In this document: positions 1 to 7,638 of the stretch, one piece after another | How positions within the stretch are numbered: position 1 is the stretch's first letter | Layout of the letters: every line of letters starts with the position of its first letter | Assembly: GCA_041392805.1 (NCBI GenBank) | Contig: JAWKLJ010000001.1 | Coordinates: 4,958,501 to 5,022,500, forward strand | DNA length: 64,000 bases | Reading direction: 5' to 3' | From: Saprospiraceae bacterium | GTDB lineage: Bacteria > Bacteroidota > Bacteroidia > Chitinophagales > Saprospiraceae | The notes under the pieces: generated by a model | The model's input: only the letters and a program-made list of their open reading frames with translations | Database searches by the model: none | Told to the model about the DNA's origin: nothing | Translations under genes and position numbers: made by a program

Positions 1-567
1 AAAGGCCGGGAATTTCCTTCAGGCGTCGTCAAATGGTATGTGGAAGTATTTGATCAGGAACAGGAGTTGGTCGCGATAGCAACCATTCTGACGATGGTCC
101 AAAAAAAGTCTCCATTCCTGCCATTCACCAAAGAAAATGTCGCCAAGGGCTTGGCAAAACTGACGGATTCGCATCGGGCGAAATGGGGCATTTTAAGTCC
201 CCAACACATGGTTGAGCACCTGGAATTCTTTATGCAAATGGCGATGGGCGCGATTAAAACGGACATTACTACCCCTGAGAAATACCTGGAAAGAACCCAG
301 GAATCACTTTTCAATTACCGCCCAATGCCCCGGGATTTTGATCATCCCTTACTTAAAGTGGAAGCCCTGGAGGATTTGCGATTTGGTAGCTTGGAAGAAG
401 CCAAAGCAGCGCTCCTGTCGTCCCTTGACGCTTATGAAGCTTTCTTCAAGGCGCATCCGGGTATCAAAACGCCAAACACCGTATTCGGTATGTTGGATAA
501 GCAGCTGTGGGATTTACTACACCGCAAACATTTTCACCATCATTTTGAGCAATTTGACTTAATCTAA
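1..567 (+). CDS. paaZ: PaaZ-type bifunctional protein, C-terminal end (partial)
   Basis: The frame is open from the first base, so the gene starts upstream of the window. The first ~35 codons read like the end of the MaoC hot-dog (enoyl-CoA hydratase) domain that closes PaaZ (residues GVVKWYMEVFDQ, then a hydrophobic ILTMVQKK). In the phenylacetate pathway PaaZ hydrolyses oxepin-CoA and oxidises the resulting semialdehyde. About 140 further residues look like a DUF1569/DinB-like helical domain, with histidines in HMVEHL and a terminal HFHHHFEQF. The next gene, an enoyl-CoA hydratase 7 bp downstream, supports a paa operon. The assignment rests on a short part of the protein, because the aldehyde dehydrogenase part is outside the window. 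Confidence 0.7.
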   Translation, partial: KGREFPSGVVKWYVEVFDQEQELVAIATILTMVQKKSPFLPFTKENVAKGLAKLTDSHRAKWGILSPQHMVEHLEFFMQMAMGAIKTDITTPEKYLERTQESLFNYRPMPRDFDHPLLKVEALEDLRFGSLEEAKAALLSSLDAYEAFFKAHPGIKTPNTVFGMLDKQLWDLLHRKHFHHHFEQFDLI

Positions 568-574
568 TCGTTAT

Positions 575-1327
575 ATGGAACCCTATGTACAAGCCATAGA
601 TATCAAAGCCGGCATTACGGAGATCACTTTTTTCCACCCCAGCCATAATTCCCTGCCAAGCGATTTGCTGGCCCAACTCGCTCAGGCCATTACCGAAACG
701 GGGCAACGCGAGGCGGTCAAGGTCATCATCTTAAAAAGTTTTGGTAATCGCACTTTTTGTGCTGGCGCCAGTTTTAATGAACTGATTGCCATTGATGATT
801 TCCAGCAAGGGAAGCAATTCTTTATGGGATTTGCCAATGTGATCAATGCCTGTCGCAAATGCCCCAAGCTCATCATCGGTCGGGTGCAAGGAAAAGCAGT
901 GGGAGGGGGCGTAGGGCTGGCTGCCGCTGTGGATTATTGCCTGGCGACCAAACAGGCATCGGTCAAACTCAGTGAATTAGCGGTGGGGATTGGCCCCTTT
1001 GTAGTGGGACCGGCGGTGCAGCGCAAGCTAGGCGTCTCCGCCTTTAGCCAATTGGCCATCCACGCCTCCGAATTCCGGTCGGCGGAGTGGGCCAGAGATA
1101 AAGGCCTTTATGCCGAGCTTTTCGAAGACCCCGAATCCCTAGACCTGGCTGTGCTGGCCCTCGCCGAACAACTGGCCAGCTATAACCCCGAAGCAGCCCG
1201 CCACATCAAAGCCATCTGCTGGGAAGGGACCGAACACTGGGACCGATTGCTGGAGGAGCGGGCGGAAATTAGCGGGCGATTGGTATTATCGGCGTTTACG
1301 AAGGAGGCGTTGGGGCGGTTTGCTTAA
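575..1327 (+). CDS. enoyl-CoA hydratase/isomerase family protein
   Basis: This 250-residue protein has the length of a crotonase-fold hydratase. It carries the oxyanion-hole segment FCAGASFNEL (61-70), the glycine-rich helix start AVGGGVGL (108-115), and a glutamate (E134, in SELAVGIGP) at the site of one of the family's two catalytic acids. It probably hydrates or isomerises an unsaturated acyl-CoA in the cytoplasm. It begins 7 bp after the PaaZ-like gene and is probably co-transcribed, which makes a PaaF/PaaG-type role in phenylacetate degradation the best guess. Methylglutaconyl-CoA hydratase is an alternative, since sequence motifs alone do not fix the substrate. Confidence 0.85.
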   Translation: MEPYVQAIDIKAGITEITFFHPSHNSLPSDLLAQLAQAITETGQREAVKVIILKSFGNRTFCAGASFNELIAIDDFQQGKQFFMGFANVINACRKCPKLIIGRVQGKAVGGGVGLAAAVDYCLATKQASVKLSELAVGIGPFVVGPAVQRKLGVSAFSQLAIHASEFRSAEWARDKGLYAELFEDPESLDLAVLALAEQLASYNPEAARHIKAICWEGTEHWDRLLEERAEISGRLVLSAFTKEALGRFA

Positions 1328-1345
1328 GTTGTATTTGATTTTTAT

Positions 1346-1361
1346 CAACAAATATTTGTTG
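1346..1361. promoter_or_regulatory. 16-bp perfect palindrome upstream of the DUF2975/XRE pair
   Basis: The sequence CAACAAATATTTGTTG is a perfect palindrome in an AT-rich spacer, about 50 bp before the membrane protein start at 1413. A near-palindromic relative, CAATAATTATTTG, lies 5 bp further at 1367-1379. The second gene of the pair encodes a small Cro/XRE-type DNA-binding protein, so an autoregulatory operator is a reasonable inference. No direct evidence of binding exists. Confidence 0.4.
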
Positions 1362-1412
1362 TTTTTCAATAATTATTTGTTTATTTACGGATAAATTTCA
1401 ATATCCAGTTAT

Positions 1413-2057
1413 ATGGAAGCACAAAATAAGTTTTATGGTGAAGCCCTCATCGGGTTCTTGCTTGCTGTCTTTAGAACCGGCTTTTTACTTTTTTCATTTG
1501 GAATAGCACTTTGGGTTATTGTTAGTATTTGTGCATTGTTAACAGATATTCCTTTTCTCAATACAGAATTTCCCGTTTTGTTTTCCCTTAACAAGGAAGG
1601 TGTCTTGCATAATGCAGAAGGTATAGGTGTGGCAAGTTTTAGCATGCGACAAGGCATGGGGATTATAGCAACAGATGCACTTCCCAAAGGATTTGTTGCG
1701 CTTTATATTGTCATTGAATTCCTGAGGTCGCTATGTATTTTATGGGTGATGAGATTGATCATCCGTATTTTAGAAGCGGTGCAGATGGGCGGACTTTTAA
1801 TTTTAGAAAATGCCATTCGCTTGCGCTGGGTAGCCCTTTTGGGTATGGCTATTTTATTTTTGGGTGGATTAATCACCATTGTTTCTTCTGCTTATCTCAG
1901 TGATAAACTAACATTTCCTGGCTTGGAATTCTCAAGTTTTAGTCTTTTTTTCTTTGCTACTTTTGGGTCAGTATTCCATTATCTTTTTCTTTTAGTTATT
2001 GCTGAAGCGTTTCGGATAGGCGCGATTTTAAAAGAAGAAGTTGATTTAACTATTTAA
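1413..2057 (+). CDS. DUF2975 family membrane protein
   Basis: The 214-residue protein has four clear hydrophobic segments, at roughly 10-40, 105-125, 140-165 and 180-200, with an extracytoplasmic loop after the first. This layout and the directly following small XRE-type regulator (2 bp downstream) are the hallmark of DUF2975/YozG pairs, known in many Bacteroidota and Firmicutes. Its biochemical function is unknown. The immediate coupling suggests that membrane protein and regulator form one unit, perhaps a sensor with its transcription factor. Confidence 0.75.
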   Translation: MEAQNKFYGEALIGFLLAVFRTGFLLFSFGIALWVIVSICALLTDIPFLNTEFPVLFSLNKEGVLHNAEGIGVASFSMRQGMGIIATDALPKGFVALYIVIEFLRSLCILWVMRLIIRILEAVQMGGLLILENAIRLRWVALLGMAILFLGGLITIVSSAYLSDKLTFPGLEFSSFSLFFFATFGSVFHYLFLLVIAEAFRIGAILKEEVDLTI

Positions 2058-2059
2058 CT

Positions 2060-2275
2060 ATGCCTATTATTGTCAATCTTGATGTAATGCTTGCCAAACG
2101 TAAAATGTCACTGACAGAACTCTCGGAAAAAGTGGGGATTACGATGTCTAATCTTTCTATTTTAAAAAAAGGAAAAGCTAAGGCCATTCGATTTAGTACA
2201 CTGCAAGCGATATGTGAAGTATTGGAATGCCAACCAGGTGATATTTTGGAATTTAGTCCGCTTACAAAGGAATAA
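2060..2275 (+). CDS. XRE/Cro-type small transcriptional regulator (YozG-like)
   Basis: This is a 71-residue protein made almost entirely of one Cro/C1-type helix-turn-helix: helices LTELSEKVG and TMSNLSILKKG, then FSTLQAICEVLECQPGDIL, the typical ending of YozG-like regulators. It starts 2 bp after the DUF2975 gene and is surely co-transcribed with it. The palindrome at 1346-1361 upstream of the pair is its likely operator. Its 3' end overlaps the end of the convergent lrp-type gene by 14 bp. Confidence 0.85.
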   Translation: MPIIVNLDVMLAKRKMSLTELSEKVGITMSNLSILKKGKAKAIRFSTLQAICEVLECQPGDILEFSPLTKE

Positions 2276-2723
2276 TATTCGTCTTCTTGCGCACCGAAAG
2301 AGAAAACAAAGACTCCACCTTGCCAATATTAGGCACATCTGCCAATTTGTCGAGTACAAAAAGATTATATTGTTCAATGTCCTCCACCAATACTTTTAGG
2401 ATAAAATCGGCATTCCCCGTCACGTAATGGCATTCCATAACCTCGGGAAAACTAATGACGCAATTGACAAAATCCTCAACTGCTTGTCTGGAGTGTTCCT
2501 TGATGGACACATGGGCGAATGCATTGAGTTTTTTTCCTAGTTTTTCAGGATTTAGCACTGCGACGTAGTGGTCAATGATGCCTTCTTTTTCCAGCTTCTT
2601 GATACGTGCAAAAATAGGGGTGGTAGAAAGGTTGAGTTGTGCCGCCATTTCCTTGATGGTCATCCGCGCATCTTGCTGGACCAGGCCAAGTATTTTCCGA
2701 TCTATTTCGTCTAGATTCATCAT
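2262..2723 (-). CDS. Lrp/AsnC family transcriptional regulator
   Basis: The 153-residue protein has an N-terminal winged helix-turn-helix (residues 4-50; LDEIDRKILGLVQQDAR is the family opening, and MTIKEMAAQLNLSTTPIFARI forms the HTH). The C-terminal RAM/AsnC ligand-binding domain follows (about 65-145, with VMECHYVTGNADFILKV). Lrp regulators sense amino acids and act as dimers or octamers. Two adjacent ATG codons open the gene and either may be used. It is divergent from the 2-oxoacid dehydrogenase E1 gene, which makes control of branched-chain amino or keto acid oxidation plausible. The 3' end overlaps the convergent XRE gene by 14 bp. Confidence 0.92.
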   Translation of the reverse strand: MMNLDEIDRKILGLVQQDARMTIKEMAAQLNLSTTPIFARIKKLEKEGIIDHYVAVLNPEKLGKKLNAFAHVSIKEHSRQAVEDFVNCVISFPEVMECHYVTGNADFILKVLVEDIEQYNLFVLDKLADVPNIGKVESLFSLSVRKKTNIIPL

Positions 2724-3083
2724 TTGTTATGTTTTACTTCGCCGCTGTGGGGTGTTTGACTCAACAAGCGCTTAGCCATGAATAGATTATTTTTCTATCA
2801 ATAGCAGTATAACTGCGAAAAAAATAATAATATTCTACAAAAATATAATAATTAAGACTAATTAACCAAAATTATAAATAGAGTGGAATGTAAGTTGTAA
2901 TAATTGTAATTTTATAGAACACCACAGTGCTAGCGTTTGTTAATAATAGGTATAACACATTAGTCCTGAAAGCGGGAAATGGGTGATAAGAAAGGAGCAA
3001 ATTGGCGCTTTAACACGCCTGGAGTTATTTTCCAAATTCGCCCTTCCGACCTCCGACTTTCCCTCAGCCTTAACCAAGCAAAA
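2724..3083. other. divergent intergenic region between lrp-type gene and E1 gene
   Basis: This is the shared upstream region of the two divergent genes. The first 200 bp are very AT-rich, with runs such as AAAATAATAATATT, which fits a regulated promoter region and Lrp binding. I could not fix a -33/-7 pair with confidence. An in-frame ATG at 2979 would extend the E1 protein by 35 residues, but those residues are unlike the family. Confidence 0.4.
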
Positions 3084-5156
3084 ATGATTGCGACCAAAAA
3101 TAACATCCGACCAAAAATCCTGCAGAAAGCTTTCGAATTGCTCTGTACGGCCAAAGCCATGACCGCATTGTATGAAAGCCAATTCAAGCTGGTTTCCAAA
3201 TATGTGCATGCCACCTCCAGAGGGCATGAAGCTATTCAGTTGGCGGCTGGCCTACAGTTATTGCCGCAGGATTATGCCTACCCTTATTACCGGGATGACG
3301 CGATGTTGCTCGGCATTGGCCTGGAGCCTTATCATTTGATGTTGCAATTATTGGCCAAAAAAGAGGATCCTTTCTCTGGGGGGCGGACCTATTACGCCCA
3401 TCCCAGTCTGAATGATCCAGATAAGCCCAAAATTCCACATCAGTCTTCGGCTACGGGGATGCAGGCCATTCCCGCGGCCGGAGCAGCGATGGGGCTCCAA
3501 TACAAAGAGCAGGTGGGTTTATCAAAAGTGACAGGCAAAGACGCCCCGTTGGTGCTCTGCTCGCTCGGCGATGCATCGGTCACCGAGGGAGAAGTCGCCG
3601 AAGCTTTCCAGATGGCGGCGCTGCGGCAATTGCCGATCCTCTTCCTGGTCCAGGATAATGGCTGGGACATCTCTGCCACTGCCGAAGAAACCCGTGCCCA
3701 AAATGCCGCCGAGTACGCCAGTGGATTTCATGGCCTCGAAGCCATCAGCATTGATGGCAGTGATTTTCTGGAATGTTATACCAGCTTGCAAAAAGTCATG
3801 CATACGATTCGCACCGAACGAAGGCCATTCCTTGTCCATGCGACGGTTCCGCTACTCAATCACCATACCTCAGGCGTGAGAATGGAATGGTATCGGGATG
3901 ACCTGGAGGAACAAAGACTCCATGACCCTTACCCAATGCTTAGGGAGCAATTGTTAGATATCGGTCTTTCTGTTGCAGCATTAGATGAAATAGAAAATAA
4001 GGCTATAAATAAGGTAAAGGCGGACTTTCAGAAAGCCCTCAAGGCCGAAGACCCCAGCCCTGAAGACTTGTTCACCCACGATTTTGCACCTACGGATATT
4101 CAGGCAGAAAAAGGGACCCGAAAGCCTATGGGCGGACAAGAAGTGGTGATGGTGGATGGTGCCCTGCATGCCGTGGAGGAGTTGATGCAGAAAGATAAAG
4201 CCTGCCTGCTCTATGGACAGGATGTAGGCGCTCGCTTAGGCGGGGTGTTTAGAGAGGCGGCCACTTTGGCACAAAAATTCGGGGATCAGCGAGTGTTTAA
4301 TACACCTATCCAGGAAGCCTTTATCATCGGTTCTACGGCTGGAATGTCGGCTGTCGGTTTGAAGCCGATTGTGGAGGTACAATTTGCCGATTACATTTGG
4401 CCCGGCCTCAATCAATTGTTTTCAGAAGTGAGTCGTTCTTGTTATTTGTCGAATGGCAAATGGCCCGTTAGCATGATCCTTCGCGTACCCATAGGCGCCT
4501 ATGGCAGCGGCGGCCCTTATCACTCTTCCAGTGTAGAGTCTGTGGTCACCAATATTCGCGGCATCAAGATCGCCTACCCCAGCAATGGCGCCGACCTCAA
4601 AGGCCTCATCAAGGCCGCCTACCACGATCCTAATCCCGTCGTCATTTTCGAACACAAGGGGCTTTATTGGTCCAAAGTCCCTGGCACCCGCCGCGCCAAA
4701 ACCATCGAACCGGCGGAAGACTATATCTTGCCCTTTGGCAAAGCCAATACTGTACTTAAAGTCGACGAAAAGCAAAGCGATAAAACCGCTTGTCTGACTG
4801 TCGTCACCTATGGCATGGGGGTCCACTGGGCGCTCAATGCGGCCGAGGCATTCGAAGGGCAAATCGAGGTGATCGATCTCCGCACGCTCTATCCGCTCGA
4901 CGAGGAAGCCATTTTCGCCTCCGTCCGCAAAACCAATCGCTGCCTGGTTTTAACCGAAGAGCCGGTCGGCAATTCCTTTGCCCGCAGCCTCGCCGGCTTG
5001 ATCCAGGAAAAATGCTTTAGACACCTCGATGCTCCCGTGATGACTATGGGCGCTGAGAACCTACCCGCCATTCCATTGAATAGTACCTTGGAAAAAGCGA
5101 TGCTGCCATCTACTGAGAAGGTGGAGAAGAAGATGGCGGAATTGTTGGCATTTTAA
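3084..5156 (+). CDS. 2-oxoacid dehydrogenase E1 component, fused alpha and beta subunits
   Basis: The N-terminal part is the thiamine-diphosphate-binding alpha subunit (HATSRGHEAIQLA, then GDASVTEGEVAEAF and VQDN, the TPP/Mg motif). The C-terminal part from about residue 350 is the beta subunit (LLYGQDVGARLGGVF, later GPYHSSSVE). The single-chain E1 decarboxylates a 2-oxoacid and passes the acyl group to an E2 lipoyl protein. This fused form is common in Bacteroidota and usually belongs to the branched-chain 2-oxoacid complex; no E2 or E3 lies nearby. I chose the ATG at 3084 because homologues begin near there. The alternative ATG at 2979 adds 35 atypical residues. The divergent Lrp regulator supports a link to amino acid catabolism. 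Confidence 0.88.
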   Translation: MIATKNNIRPKILQKAFELLCTAKAMTALYESQFKLVSKYVHATSRGHEAIQLAAGLQLLPQDYAYPYYRDDAMLLGIGLEPYHLMLQLLAKKEDPFSGGRTYYAHPSLNDPDKPKIPHQSSATGMQAIPAAGAAMGLQYKEQVGLSKVTGKDAPLVLCSLGDASVTEGEVAEAFQMAALRQLPILFLVQDNGWDISATAEETRAQNAAEYASGFHGLEAISIDGSDFLECYTSLQKVMHTIRTERRPFLVHATVPLLNHHTSGVRMEWYRDDLEEQRLHDPYPMLREQLLDIGLSVAALDEIENKAINKVKADFQKALKAEDPSPEDLFTHDFAPTDIQAEKGTRKPMGGQEVVMVDGALHAVEELMQKDKACLLYGQDVGARLGGVFREAATLAQKFGDQRVFNTPIQEAFIIGSTAGMSAVGLKPIVEVQFADYIWPGLNQLFSEVSRSCYLSNGKWPVSMILRVPIGAYGSGGPYHSSSVESVVTNIRGIKIAYPSNGADLKGLIKAAYHDPNPVVIFEHKGLYWSKVPGTRRAKTIEPAEDYILPFGKANTVLKVDEKQSDKTACLTVVTYGMGVHWALNAAEAFEGQIEVIDLRTLYPLDEEAIFASVRKTNRCLVLTEEPVGNSFARSLAGLIQEKCFRHLDAPVMTMGAENLPAIPLNSTLEKAMLPSTEKVEKKMAELLAF

Positions 5157-5174
5157 TTCCATTTGGAGTTTTAT

Positions 5175-5215
5175 GGATAGAAGCCAAGCCTTATGATGAA
5201 GTTTGGCCTCTATCC
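5175..5215 (+). terminator. hairpin after the E1 gene
   Basis: A 13-bp inverted repeat (GGATAGAAGCCAA against TTGGCCTCTATCC, one G:U pair) with a 15-base loop begins 18 bp after the E1 stop and lies before the convergent DinB gene. No long T run follows, so it may serve both strands as a weak terminator. Confidence 0.5.
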
Positions 5216-5237
5216 AAGTCGTTAGTGTTTGTTCATT

Positions 5238-5711
5238 TTAATTACTCTTCATTGCCTCTCCTGTCAACCATTTTATAGCATAACCAATCTGTCCCAGGTG
5301 GTAGGCTTCGTGGTAGGCGAAGAACTGGATAATGTCTTTTTTCGTTGCGCCATTGCCTATATCTACGGTTAACGCTTCTTGAGAAAGGTCGCCAATGTAT
5401 TCGATTAAGGCAGGGCTTATGTCCAACCAGTGCTTAACAATGTCCTCCAGCTTAGCGTACGGACCTTCCGTAATGGTGCTAAAATATAACTGACCATTAG
5501 GATCGTTTATTTTTAATCCAATGCTATTAGCCAGCATGTATCGGCAAGTGAGCAAGTGGCCGAGTAACCAGTTGAGGTGATTATTTTGGGGACTGGGTCG
5601 TTGCAGGGCTATTTTATCATCAATTTTGTCCAGTGCATTTTGAAAAATGCTGTTTTGCAGTTGAAACTGATCGGCCAGCACCTGGCCTATAGTATGAAGT
5701 GTGGTTTGCAT
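5238..5711 (-). CDS. DinB family protein
   Basis: The 157-residue four-helix-bundle protein carries the DinB metal-ligand histidines: H52 (NWLLGHLL), and H134 and H138 (AYHEAYHLGQIG). DinB-like proteins bind a divalent metal, and some are thiol-dependent transferases such as bacillithiol transferases; most have no assigned substrate. It lies 25 bp after the DUF2911 gene on the same strand and is probably co-transcribed. The start is the only sensible ATG. Confidence 0.85.
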   Translation of the reverse strand: MQTTLHTIGQVLADQFQLQNSIFQNALDKIDDKIALQRPSPQNNHLNWLLGHLLTCRYMLANSIGLKINDPNGQLYFSTITEGPYAKLEDIVKHWLDISPALIEYIGDLSQEALTVDIGNGATKKDIIQFFAYHEAYHLGQIGYAIKWLTGEAMKSN

Positions 5712-5736
5712 ATTATAATTAGTTTGAAGTTAGGGT

Positions 5737-6594
5737 TCACAATTTTTGTTCCTTTTCCCATCTGCTTTTAAAAGAAGACACAATGGTCACAAACTGAGGA
5801 TATTCCTTTCCTAGTTTTTCCAGTTGATGGTTAGCCATATCGTACTCCTTTTTCAAAGCCCATAATCGGCATTGCAACAATTGATTACCAAACCCAGGTT
5901 TGATCGCCAAAGAAGCAGCTAGCCATTGCTCGGCTTCTGTTATAAAATGTTGATGATCTATAGCCCAGGAAATGCAGGCTGTATAATAGGTGTTGTTTTG
6001 CTGCTCATCGGCTAGTTTCACCAAATCCAAGACATGTTGATACAACTCATCTAAAGAGGTTTCCATGTGCAAAATGGCTTCTTTAGTACCCCAACTGAGG
6101 CGCAGTTCTCCTTTATTGAGGTGAATATTATCAAATTGATAGCTCAGCGATTCTTGGTGGTTTTTCCGTTTCTCTACGGGGACTATTACTTTTAGCGCAT
6201 CTGACTCTCCTGTATAAAAGAAAGCGCCAAATTGATTGGGGCTGGTGTTAAAAATAAACGTCCACTGCTTAACTTCTGGAATAACAAAAAGAGAATAAGT
6301 TCCCGCTGCCAATTCCTTCCCTTCCACTTTTATAGCCGTAGAAAAGGTTATTTTACTGGTATTATTTGCACCCGCTCGCCAGACTTCACCAAAAGGCACC
6401 AATTCACCCCAAATACGCCGACCCTTAGCATTGGGCCTGTAATAATGGAGGCTAATATCGGTCACCCCAATTGTTTGTTGAAGACTAGCCTTTGCGCTAA
6501 GTTCACTCAATTGAAGTTCACTCGGCAATTCTTGGCCAAATACCTGCAAGGTCCAACACCATAGTAGTATCGGAAGAAAACATACTTTTTTCAT
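5737..6594 (-). CDS. DUF2911 domain secreted protein
   Basis: A signal peptide is visible at residues 1-20, ending in VFGQ. The DUF2911 core follows (about 30-170) with the family pattern SLHYYRPNAKGRRIWGE, VPFGEVWRAGANN and a later WTFIFNT segment. The last ~100 residues are helical and TPR-like (ACISWAIDHQHFITEAEQW). The protein is exported, probably to the periplasm or cell surface, and its function is unknown. The DinB gene lies 25 bp downstream. Confidence 0.85.
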   Translation of the reverse strand: MKKVCFLPILLWCWTLQVFGQELPSELQLSELSAKASLQQTIGVTDISLHYYRPNAKGRRIWGELVPFGEVWRAGANNTSKITFSTAIKVEGKELAAGTYSLFVIPEVKQWTFIFNTSPNQFGAFFYTGESDALKVIVPVEKRKNHQESLSYQFDNIHLNKGELRLSWGTKEAILHMETSLDELYQHVLDLVKLADEQQNNTYYTACISWAIDHQHFITEAEQWLAASLAIKPGFGNQLLQCRLWALKKEYDMANHQLEKLGKEYPQFVTIVSSFKSRWEKEQKL

Positions 6595-6782
6595 AAAATT
6601 CAGGTGATTAAATGATGGTAAAAATGGTTTAGACCCACTGCTTTTGATCTTGCAAGCTTGCTGTTTTTCATCGCAATATTAGGGGCTAGGAAGCTATCAG
6701 GCAAGGGATTTTTTGGCGGAAAGGATGAATGGTACGGTAGGAGAGGATGAATGGTTTTGAATGGCAATTTCAATGTCATTGC

Positions 6783-7622
6783 CTACCTCTCCAGCCAATC
6801 TCTAAAAGCGTTTCGCTTATATCGGCTTATGATTACTGGATCTATTTTTCCGTTGAATAAAGGTGTAAGATCTACTTCTAATTTTCGATTTTCCACCTCT
6901 TTAACACTTTTGATGGCCTGGGGGTGGATGAGGTATTGTCTATTGATTCGGAATAGGGTAGTGAATTTCTGTTCGAGTTCATGGAGGGCCTCAAATTCGG
7001 TAATGATTTTTTGTCCATCTGTTTTGACTAGGGTTACAATCCCTCCTTTTGAAAAAAAGTAGGCGATTTCTTCTACAGCTATCCGCAAAGTACGTGGACC
7101 ACTTTTCACTAACAAGGTTGCAGAAAGCTGTTCTTTTTCCTTAACAGATAGGTTGTGTGTCTTTTCTGCCGCTAATTGTCGACTTAGTAAATAAAAGTCA
7201 ACCAATAGGAAAATGGTATTCTCCAAAAATGAAATTCCCAGCATCAGCAACAAAAAGGCTAAAAAATGGACCCATTCGAAAGGGATGCCAAACCAAACCT
7301 GATTGATTAGAAGCGTTAAAGGCGTAAAAACCAGGGCAGTGCCCAACATTCCTCCTAATATTTGTAAAGACAAGCGTTTAAGATTGCGCTCGCTTAATGG
7401 CCATTTTTTACTGAGGTGTTGATGTACGCGGGCATTAACCTCACATATGATAAAGCCAATGAAGGTAATCAGGATATAGGATAAGAGCGGAAAGGAATAG
7501 CCTTCCTGGAAAGGTAGTTTTTTATAAATGGTGAAGTGTACCAGTAAAAGTGCTAATACCGGAATGATTAAGCGGCGGATTTGATGGAGTTGCAATGGTA
7601 AGCTGAAGATATCCGTCCTCAT
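6783..7622 (-). CDS. LytTR family transcriptional regulator with membrane-spanning N-terminus
   Basis: Residues 17-33, 44-62, 88-108 and 116-146 are hydrophobic and probably form four membrane helices. A linker leads to a C-terminal LytTR DNA-binding domain (about 168-279), with LRIAVEEIAYFFSKGGIVTLV and the typical FRINRQYLIHPQAIKSV segment. There is no receiver domain, so the protein appears to be a one-component membrane-anchored regulator. It begins 16 bp after the MG2-domain gene on the same strand. It is probably the last gene of the TonB receptor operon and may regulate it or respond to its function. Confidence 0.85.
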   Translation of the reverse strand: MRTDIFSLPLQLHQIRRLIIPVLALLLVHFTIYKKLPFQEGYSFPLLSYILITFIGFIICEVNARVHQHLSKKWPLSERNLKRLSLQILGGMLGTALVFTPLTLLINQVWFGIPFEWVHFLAFLLLMLGISFLENTIFLLVDFYLLSRQLAAEKTHNLSVKEKEQLSATLLVKSGPRTLRIAVEEIAYFFSKGGIVTLVKTDGQKIITEFEALHELEQKFTTLFRINRQYLIHPQAIKSVKEVENRKLEVDLTPLFNGKIDPVIISRYKRNAFRDWLER

Positions 7623-7638
7623 AGGAATTATGTTCTGG

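Noticed and set aside
2979..3083. Longer start of the E1 protein at 2979
   Set aside because: The extra 35 residues are not family-like and the first conserved block begins soon after ATG 3084.
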